DNA of 39,201 nt from DASVRA01 sp036388855 (lineage in GTDB: Bacteria > Pseudomonadota > Alphaproteobacteria > Caulobacterales > Caulobacteraceae): the NCBI GenBank assembly GCA_036388855.1, contig DASVRA010000034.1, positions 1 through 39,201 of the forward strand. Reading direction: 5' to 3'. Position 1 is the stretch's first letter; each line of letters opens with the position of its first letter. The notes under the pieces were generated by a model that did no database searches, had not been told where the DNA came from, and was given only the letters and a program-made list of their open reading frames with translations. Below, piece by piece: positions 27,939-36,463 of this stretch. The position numbers and the translations under genes are program-made.

Positions 27939-28400
27939 CTACCTATCGAAGTCCGGACTCTCGACCATTCGCATCAGAAGCTCCGCGGCCCCGGCGAGCG
28001 TGCGACGGTCTTCTTCAGGCAACTCCGCCACCGCCTTTTCCAGGCGGCCCAAACGTCGTTCCTGAGCCTGCTGGAGCAGGGCGCGGCCCTTGTTTGTGGC
28101 CCGCAGCAGCACCCCCCTGGCGTCGGAGGGGTGGGGCCGGCGCTCCACCAGGCCTTCCGCCTCCAGCTGGGTGATCAGCCGCGACATCGTCGGCGCCGTC
28201 ACCTGCTCCGCCGCCGCCAACTGCCCCAGCGAGCGCTCGCCGCCGAAGACGAGCACCGAAATCGCGGAAGCCTGCGGACCGCTGAGGCCGCCCTTGTCGT
28301 CGTCGCGCCGGAGCTTGCGGAGCAGGCGGATCGCGGCGGAATGCACCCGCTCCGCCGTTGCGCGAGCGTCCACCGCATCCTTGACAGCCCTGTCCGTCAT
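27939..28400 (-). CDS. MarR-family transcriptional regulator
   Basis: A 153-residue MarR-type dimeric winged-helix repressor. The DNA-binding part (about 50-110) contains LGQLAAAEQVTAPTMSRLITQLEAEGLVERRPHPSDARGVLL, with the recognition helix at TAPTMSRLITQLE and the wing at HPSDARGV. N- and C-terminal helices form the dimer interface. The start codon abuts a 19-bp palindrome that is almost certainly its operator. It is divergent from a VOC gene 52 bp away, suggesting that it represses that gene and itself until a small aromatic or reactive ligand is present (inference from family behaviour). Confidence 0.93.
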   Translation of the reverse strand: MTDRAVKDAVDARATAERVHSAAIRLLRKLRRDDDKGGLSGPQASAISVLVFGGERSLGQLAAAEQVTAPTMSRLITQLEAEGLVERRPHPSDARGVLLRATNKGRALLQQAQERRLGRLEKAVAELPEEDRRTLAGAAELLMRMVESPDFDR

Positions 28401-28401
28401 G

Positions 28402-28426
28402 TAGTTAGTTTACCTAACTATATAAT
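28402..28426. promoter_or_regulatory. MarR operator palindrome overlapping a promoter
   Basis: TAGTTAG (28402-28408), five bases, CTAACTA (28414-28420): a perfect 7-bp inverted repeat of total length 19. TATAAT (28421-28426) follows directly and would be the -10 box of the rightward promoter, so MarR binding would block it. The sequence is AT-rich against a GC-rich background. Confidence 0.8.
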
Positions 28427-28452
28427 TCGCGCAACCGAGACAGGAGACCCTC

Positions 28453-28839
28453 ATGCTCAGCGGCCGCAACCTGGTCCAGGCGGCCTTGCCCGTGACCGAC
28501 CTCGCACGGGCGAGAGCCTTCTATGCCGATACGCTTGGCCTGCCACTGCTCTTCGAGACCAATGGCATGGCCTTCTTCCAACTCGGCAACCTGCGCCTGA
28601 TGCTCGGGCGGCCCGAGGAGCAAGAAGGCGGCACGGAGACGAAGCACGGCGCCTGCCTCTATTTCGACGCGCCCGACCTGCCCGACCTCGCCGATCGGCT
28701 GGAAACCGCGGGCGTCCGCTTCCTCGGGCCCGCCGAGACCGTGCAGCGAAGCGAGGCGGGCGACCTTCAGCTCCGCTTCTTCCGCGACCCGGACGGGAAT
28801 CTCCTCGCGCTCATGGGGATGGTGGCCCGCCGCCCTTGA
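28453..28839 (+). CDS. VOC-superfamily (glyoxalase-like) protein under MarR control
   Basis: A 128-residue VOC protein with two paired modules: LVQAALPVTDLARARAFYADTLGLPLLFETNGMAFFQLGNLRLMLGR, then CLYFDAPDLPDLADRLETAGVRF and LQLRFFRDPDGNLLALMG. The FYADTLGLP turn and the DPDGN ending are strong VOC marks. Glyoxalase I, extradiol dioxygenases and antibiotic-binding proteins share this fold, so the reaction is open. A GGAGA element at 28443-28447 lies 5 nt before the ATG. The 52-bp gap to the divergent MarR gene contains the operator and promoter. Confidence 0.9.
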   Translation: MLSGRNLVQAALPVTDLARARAFYADTLGLPLLFETNGMAFFQLGNLRLMLGRPEEQEGGTETKHGACLYFDAPDLPDLADRLETAGVRFLGPAETVQRSEAGDLQLRFFRDPDGNLLALMGMVARRP

Positions 28840-28863
28840 AGTCCGTACAACCTTCAGTCATAT

Positions 28864-28879
28864 GAGTGAACGCTCACTC
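28864..28879. promoter_or_regulatory. candidate TetR operator
   Basis: GAGTGAACGCTCACTC is a 16-bp palindrome with one mismatched position (GAGTGAAC against GCTCACTC). It lies between the VOC gene and the TetR start, an expected place for an autoregulatory TetR site. Confidence 0.65.
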
Positions 28880-28901
28880 GGGGGCGAGAGGCGTCGTTAA
28901 A

Positions 28902-29531
28902 TTGGCCCTGGAAGACGGAACGCTGAGCGCCCGTAAGGGCGACGCCATGCGCGCCCGCATCGTCGAGGCGGCCGAGCGCATCGTGGCGGGGCAGGGCGTG
29001 GTGGCGCTCACCACCCGGGCGCTGGCGCAGGGCGCGGCGTGCGCCGAGGGGACCCTCTACGTCCACTTTCCCGACCGGCTGGCGATCATCTCGGCAATCT
29101 TCGAGCGCCATTGGCCACAGGCGACCGAGGCGCTCGATCAGCTGCAGACCCAGGTGGGCGCGGGCCGGGTCGTCGACAACCTCTGCGCCACGCTGGAGCG
29201 CATCCGCGATTTCCTGGTGGCGCTCGATCCGATCATGGCCGGGGTGATGGCCGACCCGACGCTCTGCCACACATTGCAGGGCCGGTGGTGCGAACTGGGC
29301 GTCGGCCCGCAAGCGGTGGCCGTGCGGCTGGCGGCCTACATCGCCCGCGAACGGGCGATCGGCCGGGTGGCGGCGAAAGTCGATCCGGACGCCGCATCCG
29401 AAGCCCTGCTCGGTTTCCTCTTCTATTCGAAAGCTGCGACGCGGTTCTGGCCCGACCGGCCACAGCACCTGACGGAAGCACGTCTGCACTGGGTGGTGGA
29501 GACGCTGGTGGGGGACGGCGGCGATGCTTGA
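28902..29531 (+). CDS. TetR-family repressor of the efflux operon
   Basis: A TetR-type regulator (209 residues from the TTG at 28902). The helix-turn-helix covers RARIVEAAERIVAGQGVVALTTRALAQGAACAEGTLYVHFPDRLAII, with TLYVHF as the family mark. The C-terminal domain binds inducers. Alternatives are GTG at 28866, which would overlap the operator, and ATG at 28947, which would trim residues before the first helix; AGGCG elements are weak in all cases, so the start is uncertain. It is followed by an RND efflux set on the same strand after a 169-nt gap. A palindrome just upstream (28864-28879) is probably its operator, suggesting that it controls itself and the pump. Confidence 0.88.
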   Translation: MALEDGTLSARKGDAMRARIVEAAERIVAGQGVVALTTRALAQGAACAEGTLYVHFPDRLAIISAIFERHWPQATEALDQLQTQVGAGRVVDNLCATLERIRDFLVALDPIMAGVMADPTLCHTLQGRWCELGVGPQAVAVRLAAYIARERAIGRVAAKVDPDAASEALLGFLFYSKAATRFWPDRPQHLTEARLHWVVETLVGDGGDA

Positions 29532-29700
29532 GTTGCGGGTGCGACACGCCGACGCGGACCTAGGGTGCATTACGTCGGATTCACTTGCCAAGCTTCGTCC
29601 TACGAGTGGAAACGGAGCCGTGGCGGGGCGTCACATAGCGCCGTCGCCGGTTCGCCTTCACAAAGGCGAGCCGGGCGGCAGGGATAAAGCAGCGGTTGCA

Positions 29701-31188
29701 ATGGGCGTTGGACGATCTTCGCTGAAGCGTGGCTGGGCGCTCGCCGCCCTCCTGCCGCTGCTCGCCGCCTGCGCGACCAACACCAAGGTGCGCGAGGCCG
29801 ATCTGCGTGTGCCCGCGGCCTTTGAGGCCCGGTCCAGCCAACAGGGCCAGGTGGAGATCGACCGCTGGTGGACGCTCTACGGCGACCCGCAGCTGGAGCA
29901 GCTGGTCGAGGAGGCGCTGGCCAACAGCTTCGACATCGAAGACGCGCTGCTGCGGCTGGAGCAGGCCTACTACAGCCGCCGCGCCGCCGTGGCGGCCCTG
30001 CTGCCCCAGAGCAGCGTCACCGGCTCGGCCGCTTACGGCGGCACGGAAATCCTGAACGGGGGCGGAGCGACTACGCCTGACCCGACCCTGCCGCCGGTCC
30101 CTACCCTGAGCACGGGCGCGGCGACCACGCTCTCGGCGACCTTCAACGTCAGCTGGGAGGTCGACCTGTTTGGCCGCCGGCGCACCACGCGCCGGCTGGC
30201 CGAGAGGGAGCTCCAGACCGCCACCTTCACCTACGAGGCGACGCGCACCGCGCTGGCAGCCAACGTCGCCCAGTCGCTGTTCGAGGCGCGGGGCTTTGCC
30301 CTGCAGCTGGCCGACGCGCGCGAGACGGTGCGGATCAACACCGAGCTCGAGCGGATCGCGCGCATCCGGGTGGAGGTGGGCCTCTCGCCCGGCTCGGACC
30401 TGGACCAGGCGGTCGCCAACACCCGCACCGCCGAAGCGGCGGTCGAGCAGTTGCAGGCCCAGCTCGACACCGCCCGGCGCAACCTGATGCTGCTGGTCGG
30501 CCGGGCGACCGATCCGCTGGCTTCGCTGCCGGTGGCGGCGGAGGTGGGGAACCCGCCGCCCACGCCGCCGGTGCTGCCGGCCGAGCTGCTCCAGCGCCGC
30601 CCCGACGTGCGCCAGGCCGAGATCGCCTTGCAGGCGGAGCTGCAGCGGCTGGAGCTGCGGCGGCTGGCGCTCTATCCGACCATCAACCTGCAGCCCGGCG
30701 TCACGCTGACCCAAACCATCGGCAGCGGCAACGTCACCAGCGGCCTGTGGTCGCTCGGCGCCGGCCTGACCGTGCCGATCCTGGAGCGGCCCCGGCTGCT
30801 GGCGGAGGTGGGCGTGCAGCGCGCCTTCGCCGAGCAGCAGGTCGTGGCCTTCGAGCGCGCGGTGCAGACGGCTTACGCCGAGTCCGAGAACGCCCTGGTG
30901 CTGCTGGAGTCCGACCGCCGCCGCGTGGCGGTGCTGAGCGACGCCGTGGCGCGGGCGGAAGCCGCGGCGCGCAAGACCCGCACCGCCTATTCGCGCGGCT
31001 TCAGCGACCTGCAAACGGCGCTGATCGCGGAGACCACTTGGCGCAACCTGCACTCCCAACTGGTGCAGGCCGAGGCCATTCTCATGCAACGCTCGGTGCA
31101 GCTGTTCCGCGCGCTCGGCGGGGGCTGGACCCCCTCCGCGCCGGCGGCCGGCGCGCTGACCACCATCGCCCAACGGGGGACGTCGTGA
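29701..31188 (+). CDS. NodT-family RND efflux outer-membrane lipoprotein
   Basis: A 495-residue outer-membrane channel of the TolC/NodT class. The N terminus is a lipoprotein signal (WALAALLPLLAAC, lipidated Cys at 24). Two homologous outer-membrane-efflux domains follow: the first with EIDRWWTLYGDPQLEQLVEEAL and SWEVDLFGRRRTTRRLAERELQ, the second with LLQRRPDVRQAEIALQAELQRLELRRLALYPTINL. The start at 29701 gives the signal peptide; a longer frame to 29524 has no such feature. It overlaps the membrane-fusion gene start by GTGA. Gene order OMF-MFP-RND is unlike the acrAB-nodT order, but the same parts are present. Confidence 0.93.
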   Translation: MGVGRSSLKRGWALAALLPLLAACATNTKVREADLRVPAAFEARSSQQGQVEIDRWWTLYGDPQLEQLVEEALANSFDIEDALLRLEQAYYSRRAAVAALLPQSSVTGSAAYGGTEILNGGGATTPDPTLPPVPTLSTGAATTLSATFNVSWEVDLFGRRRTTRRLAERELQTATFTYEATRTALAANVAQSLFEARGFALQLADARETVRINTELERIARIRVEVGLSPGSDLDQAVANTRTAEAAVEQLQAQLDTARRNLMLLVGRATDPLASLPVAAEVGNPPPTPPVLPAELLQRRPDVRQAEIALQAELQRLELRRLALYPTINLQPGVTLTQTIGSGNVTSGLWSLGAGLTVPILERPRLLAEVGVQRAFAEQQVVAFERAVQTAYAESENALVLLESDRRRVAVLSDAVARAEAAARKTRTAYSRGFSDLQTALIAETTWRNLHSQLVQAEAILMQRSVQLFRALGGGWTPSAPAAGALTTIAQRGTS

Positions 31189-32360
31189 CCGCCAACAGAT
31201 CATTCCGGCTAGGCTGGATCGCCGCCGCCCTCCTGGCGCTGAGCGCGCCCGTGGGCCTGTCGGCCTGCGGACAGAAGGCGCAGGCGGAGAAGGGTAAGGC
31301 CGGAGCCAACGCCCAGGCGCCGCGCGCCGTCCGCGTGGCGCTGATCGAAGTGCGGCCGATGACCGGCGGACTCACCTCCAACGGCGTGCTGACGCCCCGC
31401 GAGGAGGCGGCGGTGAGCTCCGAAATCCAGGGCTACCGCGTGGCCCGGGTCTATGCCGACGTGGACCAGTGGGTGCGCGCCGGCCAGCCGCTGGTGCAGC
31501 TGGACGACACCCTGATCCGCTCGCAGATCAACCAGGCGCGCGCGGAACTCTCGCGCCAGCAGGTGCTGGCCTCCCAGGCCGAGAACCAGGCCCGCCGGGT
31601 GCAAGGGCTGGATAAGGAGGGCGTGCTGGCCCAGGAGCAGGTCGAGGAGCGGCGCTACGCCGCCCGCAGCGCCCAGGCCGCGGTCACCGCCCAGCGCGCG
31701 AACCTGCAGGACCTGCTCACCCGCCAAGCCCGCCTAACCATCCGCGCGCCCGTCTCGGGCCGGGTCATGGAGCGCAGCGTACGGCCGGGCGATATCTCCG
31801 GCTCGACGCCGATGTTCCGCATCATCCGCGACGGCCTGGTCGAGCTGCAGGCCGACGTGCCCGAGGCTGACCTAGGCGCCATCCGCCCCGGCACGGTGGC
31901 GGAGGTGACGCCCGCCAGCGGCCAGCCGGTGTTCGGCAACGTCCGCTACGTCAGCCCCGAGGTGAACGATCAGACCAAGCTCGGGCGGGTGCGCATCTCG
32001 CTGCCGCCGCGCGGCGACCTGCGCGCCGGCGGCTTCGCCAAGGCCAGCTTCACGGGCCTCAACCGCCCGGTGCTGGCGGCGCCCGAGAGCGCTATCCGCT
32101 ACAGCGCCGAAGGCGCCGCGGTGATGGCGCTCGACGCCCAGAACCGCGCCCGCGAGGTCCGGGTCCGCACCGGCCGCCACGGCGGCGGCTGGGTCGAGCT
32201 GGTCAGCGGACCGCAGCCCGGCGCCCGCGTGCTGCTCGGCGGCTCCGCCTTCGTGCTCGAGGGTGACCAGGTGAAGCCGGTGATGGCGGTCGCCGCCATT
32301 CCGTCCGCGCCCGCCCCCCGCACCGCCGCCGCCACTCCCGCCACTCGCGCCAAGAGCTAG
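31185..32360 (+). CDS. RND efflux periplasmic membrane-fusion (adaptor) lipoprotein
   Basis: A 391-residue adaptor with a lipoprotein signal (lipobox near LSAC, Cys at 28). The family order is visible: beta-barrel/lipoyl start with RVALIEVRPMTGGLTSNGVL and EIQGYRVARVYADVDQWVRAGQPLVQLDD, a coiled-coil hairpin (ARAELSRQQVLASQAENQ to AQAAVTAQRANLQ), and LTIRAPVSGRVMERSVRPGDISG returning to the lipoyl domain. It links the inner-membrane pump to the outer-membrane channel. Start is GTG at 31185, overlapping the previous stop (GTGA), with GGGGGA upstream. Followed by the pump gene after 3 nt. Confidence 0.93.
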   Translation: MTANRSFRLGWIAAALLALSAPVGLSACGQKAQAEKGKAGANAQAPRAVRVALIEVRPMTGGLTSNGVLTPREEAAVSSEIQGYRVARVYADVDQWVRAGQPLVQLDDTLIRSQINQARAELSRQQVLASQAENQARRVQGLDKEGVLAQEQVEERRYAARSAQAAVTAQRANLQDLLTRQARLTIRAPVSGRVMERSVRPGDISGSTPMFRIIRDGLVELQADVPEADLGAIRPGTVAEVTPASGQPVFGNVRYVSPEVNDQTKLGRVRISLPPRGDLRAGGFAKASFTGLNRPVLAAPESAIRYSAEGAAVMALDAQNRAREVRVRTGRHGGGWVELVSGPQPGARVLLGGSAFVLEGDQVKPVMAVAAIPSAPAPRTAAATPATRAKS

Positions 32361-32363
32361 GCC

Positions 32364-35300
32364 ATGAACGCTTTTCGCCTCTCCAGCTGGAGCATCCGCA
32401 ACCCGGTTCCGGTCGCGATCCTGTTCGTCACCCTGACGATCATGGGGATCGCGGCGTACATGAGCCTGCCGGTGCGCCAGTTCCCCGACGTGACCGTGCC
32501 GGTGGTGGTGGTCAACGTCGCCCAGGCCGGCGCGGCGCCGAGCGAAATGGAAACCCAGATCACCCGCAAGATCGAGGACGCGGTCTCGGGGATCAACAAC
32601 GTCAAGCACATCACCTCCGAGGTGGTGCAGGGCTCCTCGTCCACCCAGGTCGAGTTCAACCTCGGCGCCGATCTGCAGAAGGGCGTGGAGGACGTCCGCA
32701 GCGCGGTCGAGCAGACCCGCCAGAACCTGCCCAGCGACATCTATCCGCCCAACGTCTTCCGCGTGGAGGCCGACGCCCAGCCGATCGGCTACTACTCGGT
32801 CCAGGCCGACGCCATGTCGCCGACCGAGTTGTCCTGGTTCATCGACAACACCGTCGCCCGCGCCGTCCAGAGCCAGAAGGGCGTCGGCCAGGTGACCCGC
32901 CTGGGCGGCCTCGACCGCGAGATCAACGTCACCCTCGACCCCGATCGCATGGCGGCGCTGGGCGTGACCTCGCCCCAAGTCAACAACGCCCTGCGCACGG
33001 CCACCAACAACGTCTCCGGCGGAAGGGCTGAGGTGGGCGCGCGCGAGACCACCATCCGCGTGCTGGGCACGCCCGAGACGGTCAACGAGATCCGCAACAT
33101 CACCATTCCGCTGGCGGGCGGCCGCTACACCCGGCTCGGCGATGTCGCCGACGTGGGCGAGGGCGCCGGCGAAGTGCGCCGTTTCGCCCGCTGGAACGGC
33201 AGGCCCTCGGTCTCCTTCCAGGTGACCATGATCAAGGGGGGCAGCGAGGTTCAGATTTCCAAGCGGATCGAGACGGCGCTGCACAAGCTGCAGGAGCAGC
33301 ACAAGGGCGTCCGCTTCACCCCGATCTACCTGGCCTCCGAGGACACAGAGGAGAGCTTCATCGCCACCCAGCACGTGCTGCTGGAGGGGATGCTGCTGGC
33401 CGCGCTGGTGGTGTTCCTGTTCCTACGCGAGTGGCGTTCGACCGCCATCACCATGGTGGCCATGCCGCTGTCGCTGATCCCGACTTTCGCGGCGATGCAG
33501 ATGTTCGGCTTCAGCCTGAACGTGGTCACCCTGCTGGCGCTCACCTTGGTGATCGGCATCCTGGTCGACGACGCCATCGTCGAGATCGAGAACATCCAGA
33601 AACGCATCGAACGGGGCCAGCGGCCCTACGACGCCGCCATGGAAGGGGCAGACGCCATCGGCCTGGCGGTGATCGCCTGCACCATGACCATCGTGGTGGT
33701 GTTCACCCCGGTGTCGTTCATGAACAACATGGTCGGGCAGTACTTCAAGGAGTTCGGCCTGACGGTGGCGGTGGCCACCCTGTTCTCGCTGCTGGTGGCG
33801 CGGATGCTGACGCCCCTGCTGGCCGCCTACTTCCTCAAGCCTACGGCGCAGGCCAAGCCCCCGCACCGGATGCCCGGCTTCTATCGGGGCCTGCTCACCT
33901 GGGCGCTGCACCACAAGTGGCTGTCGGCCCTGTTCGGCTTCCTGTTCTTCGCCGGCTCGATCGGCCTGGTGATGTCGCCCCTGCTGCCCAAGGGCTTCCT
34001 GCCGACCGAGGACCCCGGCAACCTGCGCCTGGAGGTGCAAGGCCCTCCGGGCGCGACCTCCGCCGACATGGAAAGCGCGATCCAGCAGGCCACCCGCATG
34101 CTGCTGGCCAAGCCGGACGTGGCGATGGTGTTCGGCTCGTCCGGCGGCGGCGGCGAGGTGACCTCGGGCTCGCTGAACATCCGCCTGAAGGAAGACCGGT
34201 CGCTGACCACCGAGGAGTTCAAGCAATCGATCCGCGACGAGCTGCGCCAGATTTCCGACGCCCGGGTGGTGACCACCGGCGGCTTCGGCGGCGCCGAGGT
34301 CGAGGTCATCCTCGCCAGCCAGAACGGCAAGCTGCTCGAACGCGTGCAGGAGCAGCTGATCCGCCAGATGCGCGGGGTCAAGGAGATCAGCGACCCCCGC
34401 CCCGCGCCGTTGCCTCCCGCCACCGAACTGGTGGTCAAGCCCAAGATGGCCGAGGCCGCCCAGCTCGGCGTCTCCACCGAGTCGATCGCCCAGGTGGCCC
34501 GCATCGCCACCATCGGCGACATCGACGCCAACGTGGCCAAGTTCAACGAGGGCGAGCGGCAGATCCCGATCCGGGTGATGATGCCCAAGACCGCGCGCAC
34601 CGACCTGGACCTGATCGGCCGCCTCCAGGTGCCGACCACGAACGGGGCCACGGTGCCGCTTTCCAGCGTGGCGGACATCTACTTCGCCGCCGGCCCGGCC
34701 AAGATCATCCGCTACGACCGTGAGCGGCGCATGTCGGTGCAGGCCGACCTGAACGGCACCACGCTCGGCCAGGCGCTGGACGCGATCAAGAAGCTGCCGG
34801 TGATGCAGAAGCTGCCCGGCGACGTGCACCAGGCGCAGCAGGGCGACACCGAGGCGTTCAACGACCTGTTCACCGGCATGGTGGTCGCCATGCTGGCGGG
34901 CATCGCCATGATTTTCGCGGTGCTGGTGCTGCTGTTCCGCAGCTTCTTCAAGCCGGCGATCATCCTCTCGGCCCTGCCGCTGTCGCTCGGCGGCGCCTTC
35001 CTCGGCCTGCTGCTCACGCGCCTGACGTTGAGCCTGCCTTCGATGATCGGCCTGTTCATGCTGATGGGCATCGCGGCCAAGAACTCGATCCTGCTGGTCG
35101 AGTTCGCCATCGAGGAGGAGCGCAAGGGCGCCGACCGCATCCACGCGCTGATGGAAGCCTGCCGCGAGCGGTCCCGCCCGATCGTGATGACCACTGTGGC
35201 CATGGCCGCGGGCATGCTGCCGACCGCGCTCGGCATCGGCGAGGGCGCGGGCTTCCGCCAGCCCATGGCGGTGGCGGTGATCGGCGGGCTGATCAGTTCC

Positions 35301-35483
35301 ACGGCCCTGTCGCTGGTGCTGGTCCCGGTGGTCTACGAGATCATCGACGACATCGAGCGCTGGCTGGCGCCCAAGTTCGGCCGCTTCGTCACTCCGCGCG
35401 AGGAGCCGGCGCCGGGGGCTGGGCGGCCACGCCGCCGCCTATGGGATCGTCGCCCGCAGCCGATCGTGGAGCCGGCGGAGTAG
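32364..35483 (+). CDS. RND multidrug efflux transporter permease (HAE1-type, AcrB-like)
   Basis: A 1039-residue inner-membrane proton-driven pump. Twelve membrane helices are expected; the first begins NPVPVAILFVTLTIMGIAAY and the proton-relay residues are visible: D402/D403 in GILVDDAIVEIENIQ and K906 in GIAAKNSILLVEFAIEEE. Porter-domain segments such as SSSTQVEFNLGADLQKGVEDVRSAV and the AATLFSLLVARMLTPLLAAYF helix are typical. Length matches AcrB/MexB. It is the last gene of the TetR-OMF-MFP-RND set and ends directly against the convergent ArsR stop with no intervening base. Substrates cannot be deduced; a drug/solvent/dye range is usual for the family. Confidence 0.96.
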   Translation: MNAFRLSSWSIRNPVPVAILFVTLTIMGIAAYMSLPVRQFPDVTVPVVVVNVAQAGAAPSEMETQITRKIEDAVSGINNVKHITSEVVQGSSSTQVEFNLGADLQKGVEDVRSAVEQTRQNLPSDIYPPNVFRVEADAQPIGYYSVQADAMSPTELSWFIDNTVARAVQSQKGVGQVTRLGGLDREINVTLDPDRMAALGVTSPQVNNALRTATNNVSGGRAEVGARETTIRVLGTPETVNEIRNITIPLAGGRYTRLGDVADVGEGAGEVRRFARWNGRPSVSFQVTMIKGGSEVQISKRIETALHKLQEQHKGVRFTPIYLASEDTEESFIATQHVLLEGMLLAALVVFLFLREWRSTAITMVAMPLSLIPTFAAMQMFGFSLNVVTLLALTLVIGILVDDAIVEIENIQKRIERGQRPYDAAMEGADAIGLAVIACTMTIVVVFTPVSFMNNMVGQYFKEFGLTVAVATLFSLLVARMLTPLLAAYFLKPTAQAKPPHRMPGFYRGLLTWALHHKWLSALFGFLFFAGSIGLVMSPLLPKGFLPTEDPGNLRLEVQGPPGATSADMESAIQQATRMLLAKPDVAMVFGSSGGGGEVTSGSLNIRLKEDRSLTTEEFKQSIRDELRQISDARVVTTGGFGGAEVEVILASQNGKLLERVQEQLIRQMRGVKEISDPRPAPLPPATELVVKPKMAEAAQLGVSTESIAQVARIATIGDIDANVAKFNEGERQIPIRVMMPKTARTDLDLIGRLQVPTTNGATVPLSSVADIYFAAGPAKIIRYDRERRMSVQADLNGTTLGQALDAIKKLPVMQKLPGDVHQAQQGDTEAFNDLFTGMVVAMLAGIAMIFAVLVLLFRSFFKPAIILSALPLSLGGAFLGLLLTRLTLSLPSMIGLFMLMGIAAKNSILLVEFAIEEERKGADRIHALMEACRERSRPIVMTTVAMAAGMLPTALGIGEGAGFRQPMAVAVIGGLISSTALSLVLVPVVYEIIDDIERWLAPKFGRFVTPREEPAPGAGRPRRRLWDRRPQPIVEPAE

Positions 35484-35789
35484 CTAGGCGGCCGCCTGGG
35501 CGCTCCAGAGCCGCTCCGTCTCCTCGACCCAGCCCTTGAGGTGCCCCATCGGCTGGGGCCGGAGGCGATAGAGCCGCACGCGCGCGTCCGACGCCGGTGA
35601 TGTCTCTTCCACCAGCCGCGCCTCGCGCAGCGCCTTGAGGTGACGGCTCATGGCCGGCGGCTTCAGCCCCGCCGCCCGCGCCAACTCGCCCGCGGTGCAC
35701 GGCTGCTCGCGCAGCAGTTCGATGACGTGGCGGCGGTGGGGGTCGGACAGGGCGGCGAACACCCGGTCGATCAGGCGCGGCAGGCTCAT
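35484..35789 (-). CDS. ArsR-family winged-helix regulator
   Basis: A 101-residue ArsR/SmtB-type protein: DRVFAALSDPHRRHVIELLREQPCTAGELARAAGLKPPAMSRHLKALREARLVEETSPASDARVRLYRL covers helix 1, the recognition helix (PAMSRHLKALRE) and the wing. A metal-binding Cys-rich motif is absent, so it probably senses something other than metals, as in the group whose members control aromatic-compound or SRPBCC-protein genes. The conserved start MSLPRLIDRVFAALSDPHRR fits ATG at 35789, although no strong Shine-Dalgarno is seen. It stops exactly one base after the RND stop on the other strand. Target genes are not visible here. Confidence 0.9.
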   Translation of the reverse strand: MSLPRLIDRVFAALSDPHRRHVIELLREQPCTAGELARAAGLKPPAMSRHLKALREARLVEETSPASDARVRLYRLRPQPMGHLKGWVEETERLWSAQAAA

Positions 35790-35876
35790 GGCTCCCCCAA
35801 TGATTGCTGAATAGGAGAACTATTCTGCGATGGTGAACGATTCGCTACAGCCGCGCCCCGGCCGGACCTTCCGCGC

Positions 35877-35905
35877 TTGACGCACACCGCCCTCCCCCGT
35901 ATATG
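35877..35905 (+). promoter_or_regulatory. probable promoter of the S10 ribosomal operon
   Basis: TTGACG (35877-35882), a 17-base spacer and TATATG (35900-35905) make a good sigma70-type promoter, with a GC-rich discriminator (CGCGCC) typical of ribosomal genes just after it. Initiation near 35912 would give a leader of about 230 nt before rpsJ. Confidence 0.65.
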
Positions 35906-35940
35906 CGCGCCCTCTGCTGGACCGGCCGTAAGCCTTGGCT

Positions 35941-36079
35941 TAGACGCGGTTCGCGAGACGACCTGACATCGCGCCGCGTCTAGGCGCCGTTTGAAGGTGT
36001 AGGGCCCACGCGGGTTTGCCTGCGCGGGCCTTGATCGTTTTGCGGATCTCGCGCGTCGGAACCGAAGGGGGCGACCCCC
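35941..36079 (+). promoter_or_regulatory. structured S10 operon leader (candidate attenuator)
   Basis: Three stems can form in the leader. 35941-35949 (TAGACGCGG) pairs perfectly with 35974-35982; 36003-36014 pairs with 36019-36030 (a 12-bp stem with one mismatch and a TTTG loop) and is followed by TTGATCGTTTT, resembling a weak intrinsic terminator; 36067-36071 (GGGGG) pairs with 36075-36079. In E. coli the S10 leader binds L4 for autoregulation; whether this leader does is inference. Confidence 0.5.
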
Positions 36080-36141
36080 GAAGTTCATTCGGTCTTTGAC
36101 AGGGTATTGGGCGTCGCGGGCCTTCTAGGAACTCGAGCGAT

Positions 36142-36444
36142 ATGGATCGACAGAACATACGCATCAGGCTCAGGGCCTTCGATCACCGGGTGCTGGATCA
36201 CTCCACGCGCGAGATCGTGAACACCGCCAAGCGCACCGGCGCGACCGTGCGCGGGCCCATTCCCCTGCCGACGCGCCTTGAGAAGTTCACCGTGCTGCGC
36301 TCGCCGCACATCGACAAGAAGTCGCGCGAGCAGTTCGAAATCCGCACGCACAAGCGCGTGCTCGACATCGTCGACCCCACCCCGCAGACCGTGGACGCGC
36401 TGATGAAGCTCGACCTGTCCGCCGGCGTGGACGTCGAGATCAAG
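36142..36444 (+). CDS. rpsJ: 30S ribosomal protein S10
   Basis: 100-residue S10, a component of the 30S head that also serves as NusE in antitermination. Conserved segments are IRIRLRAFDHRVLDHSTREIV near the start, RGPIPLPTRLEKFTVLRSPHIDKKSREQFE in the loop, and THKRVLDIVDPTPQTVDALMKLDL. The reading frame ends with VEIKI, and the natural stop is at 36448-36450, so the exact end of the gene is 36450 (102 residues including that tail). First gene of the S10 operon, preceded by the structured leader and followed by rplC after 13 nt. AGGA lies about 12 nt before the ATG. Confidence 0.9.
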
Positions 36445-36463
36445 ATCTAAGGGGGCCGGAGCT

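Noticed and set aside
32364..35483. Minus-strand frame 33423-35144 (573 codons) within the RND gene
   Set aside because: His/Asp/Gly/Gln-rich shadow of the membrane transporter; no start signals or known domains.
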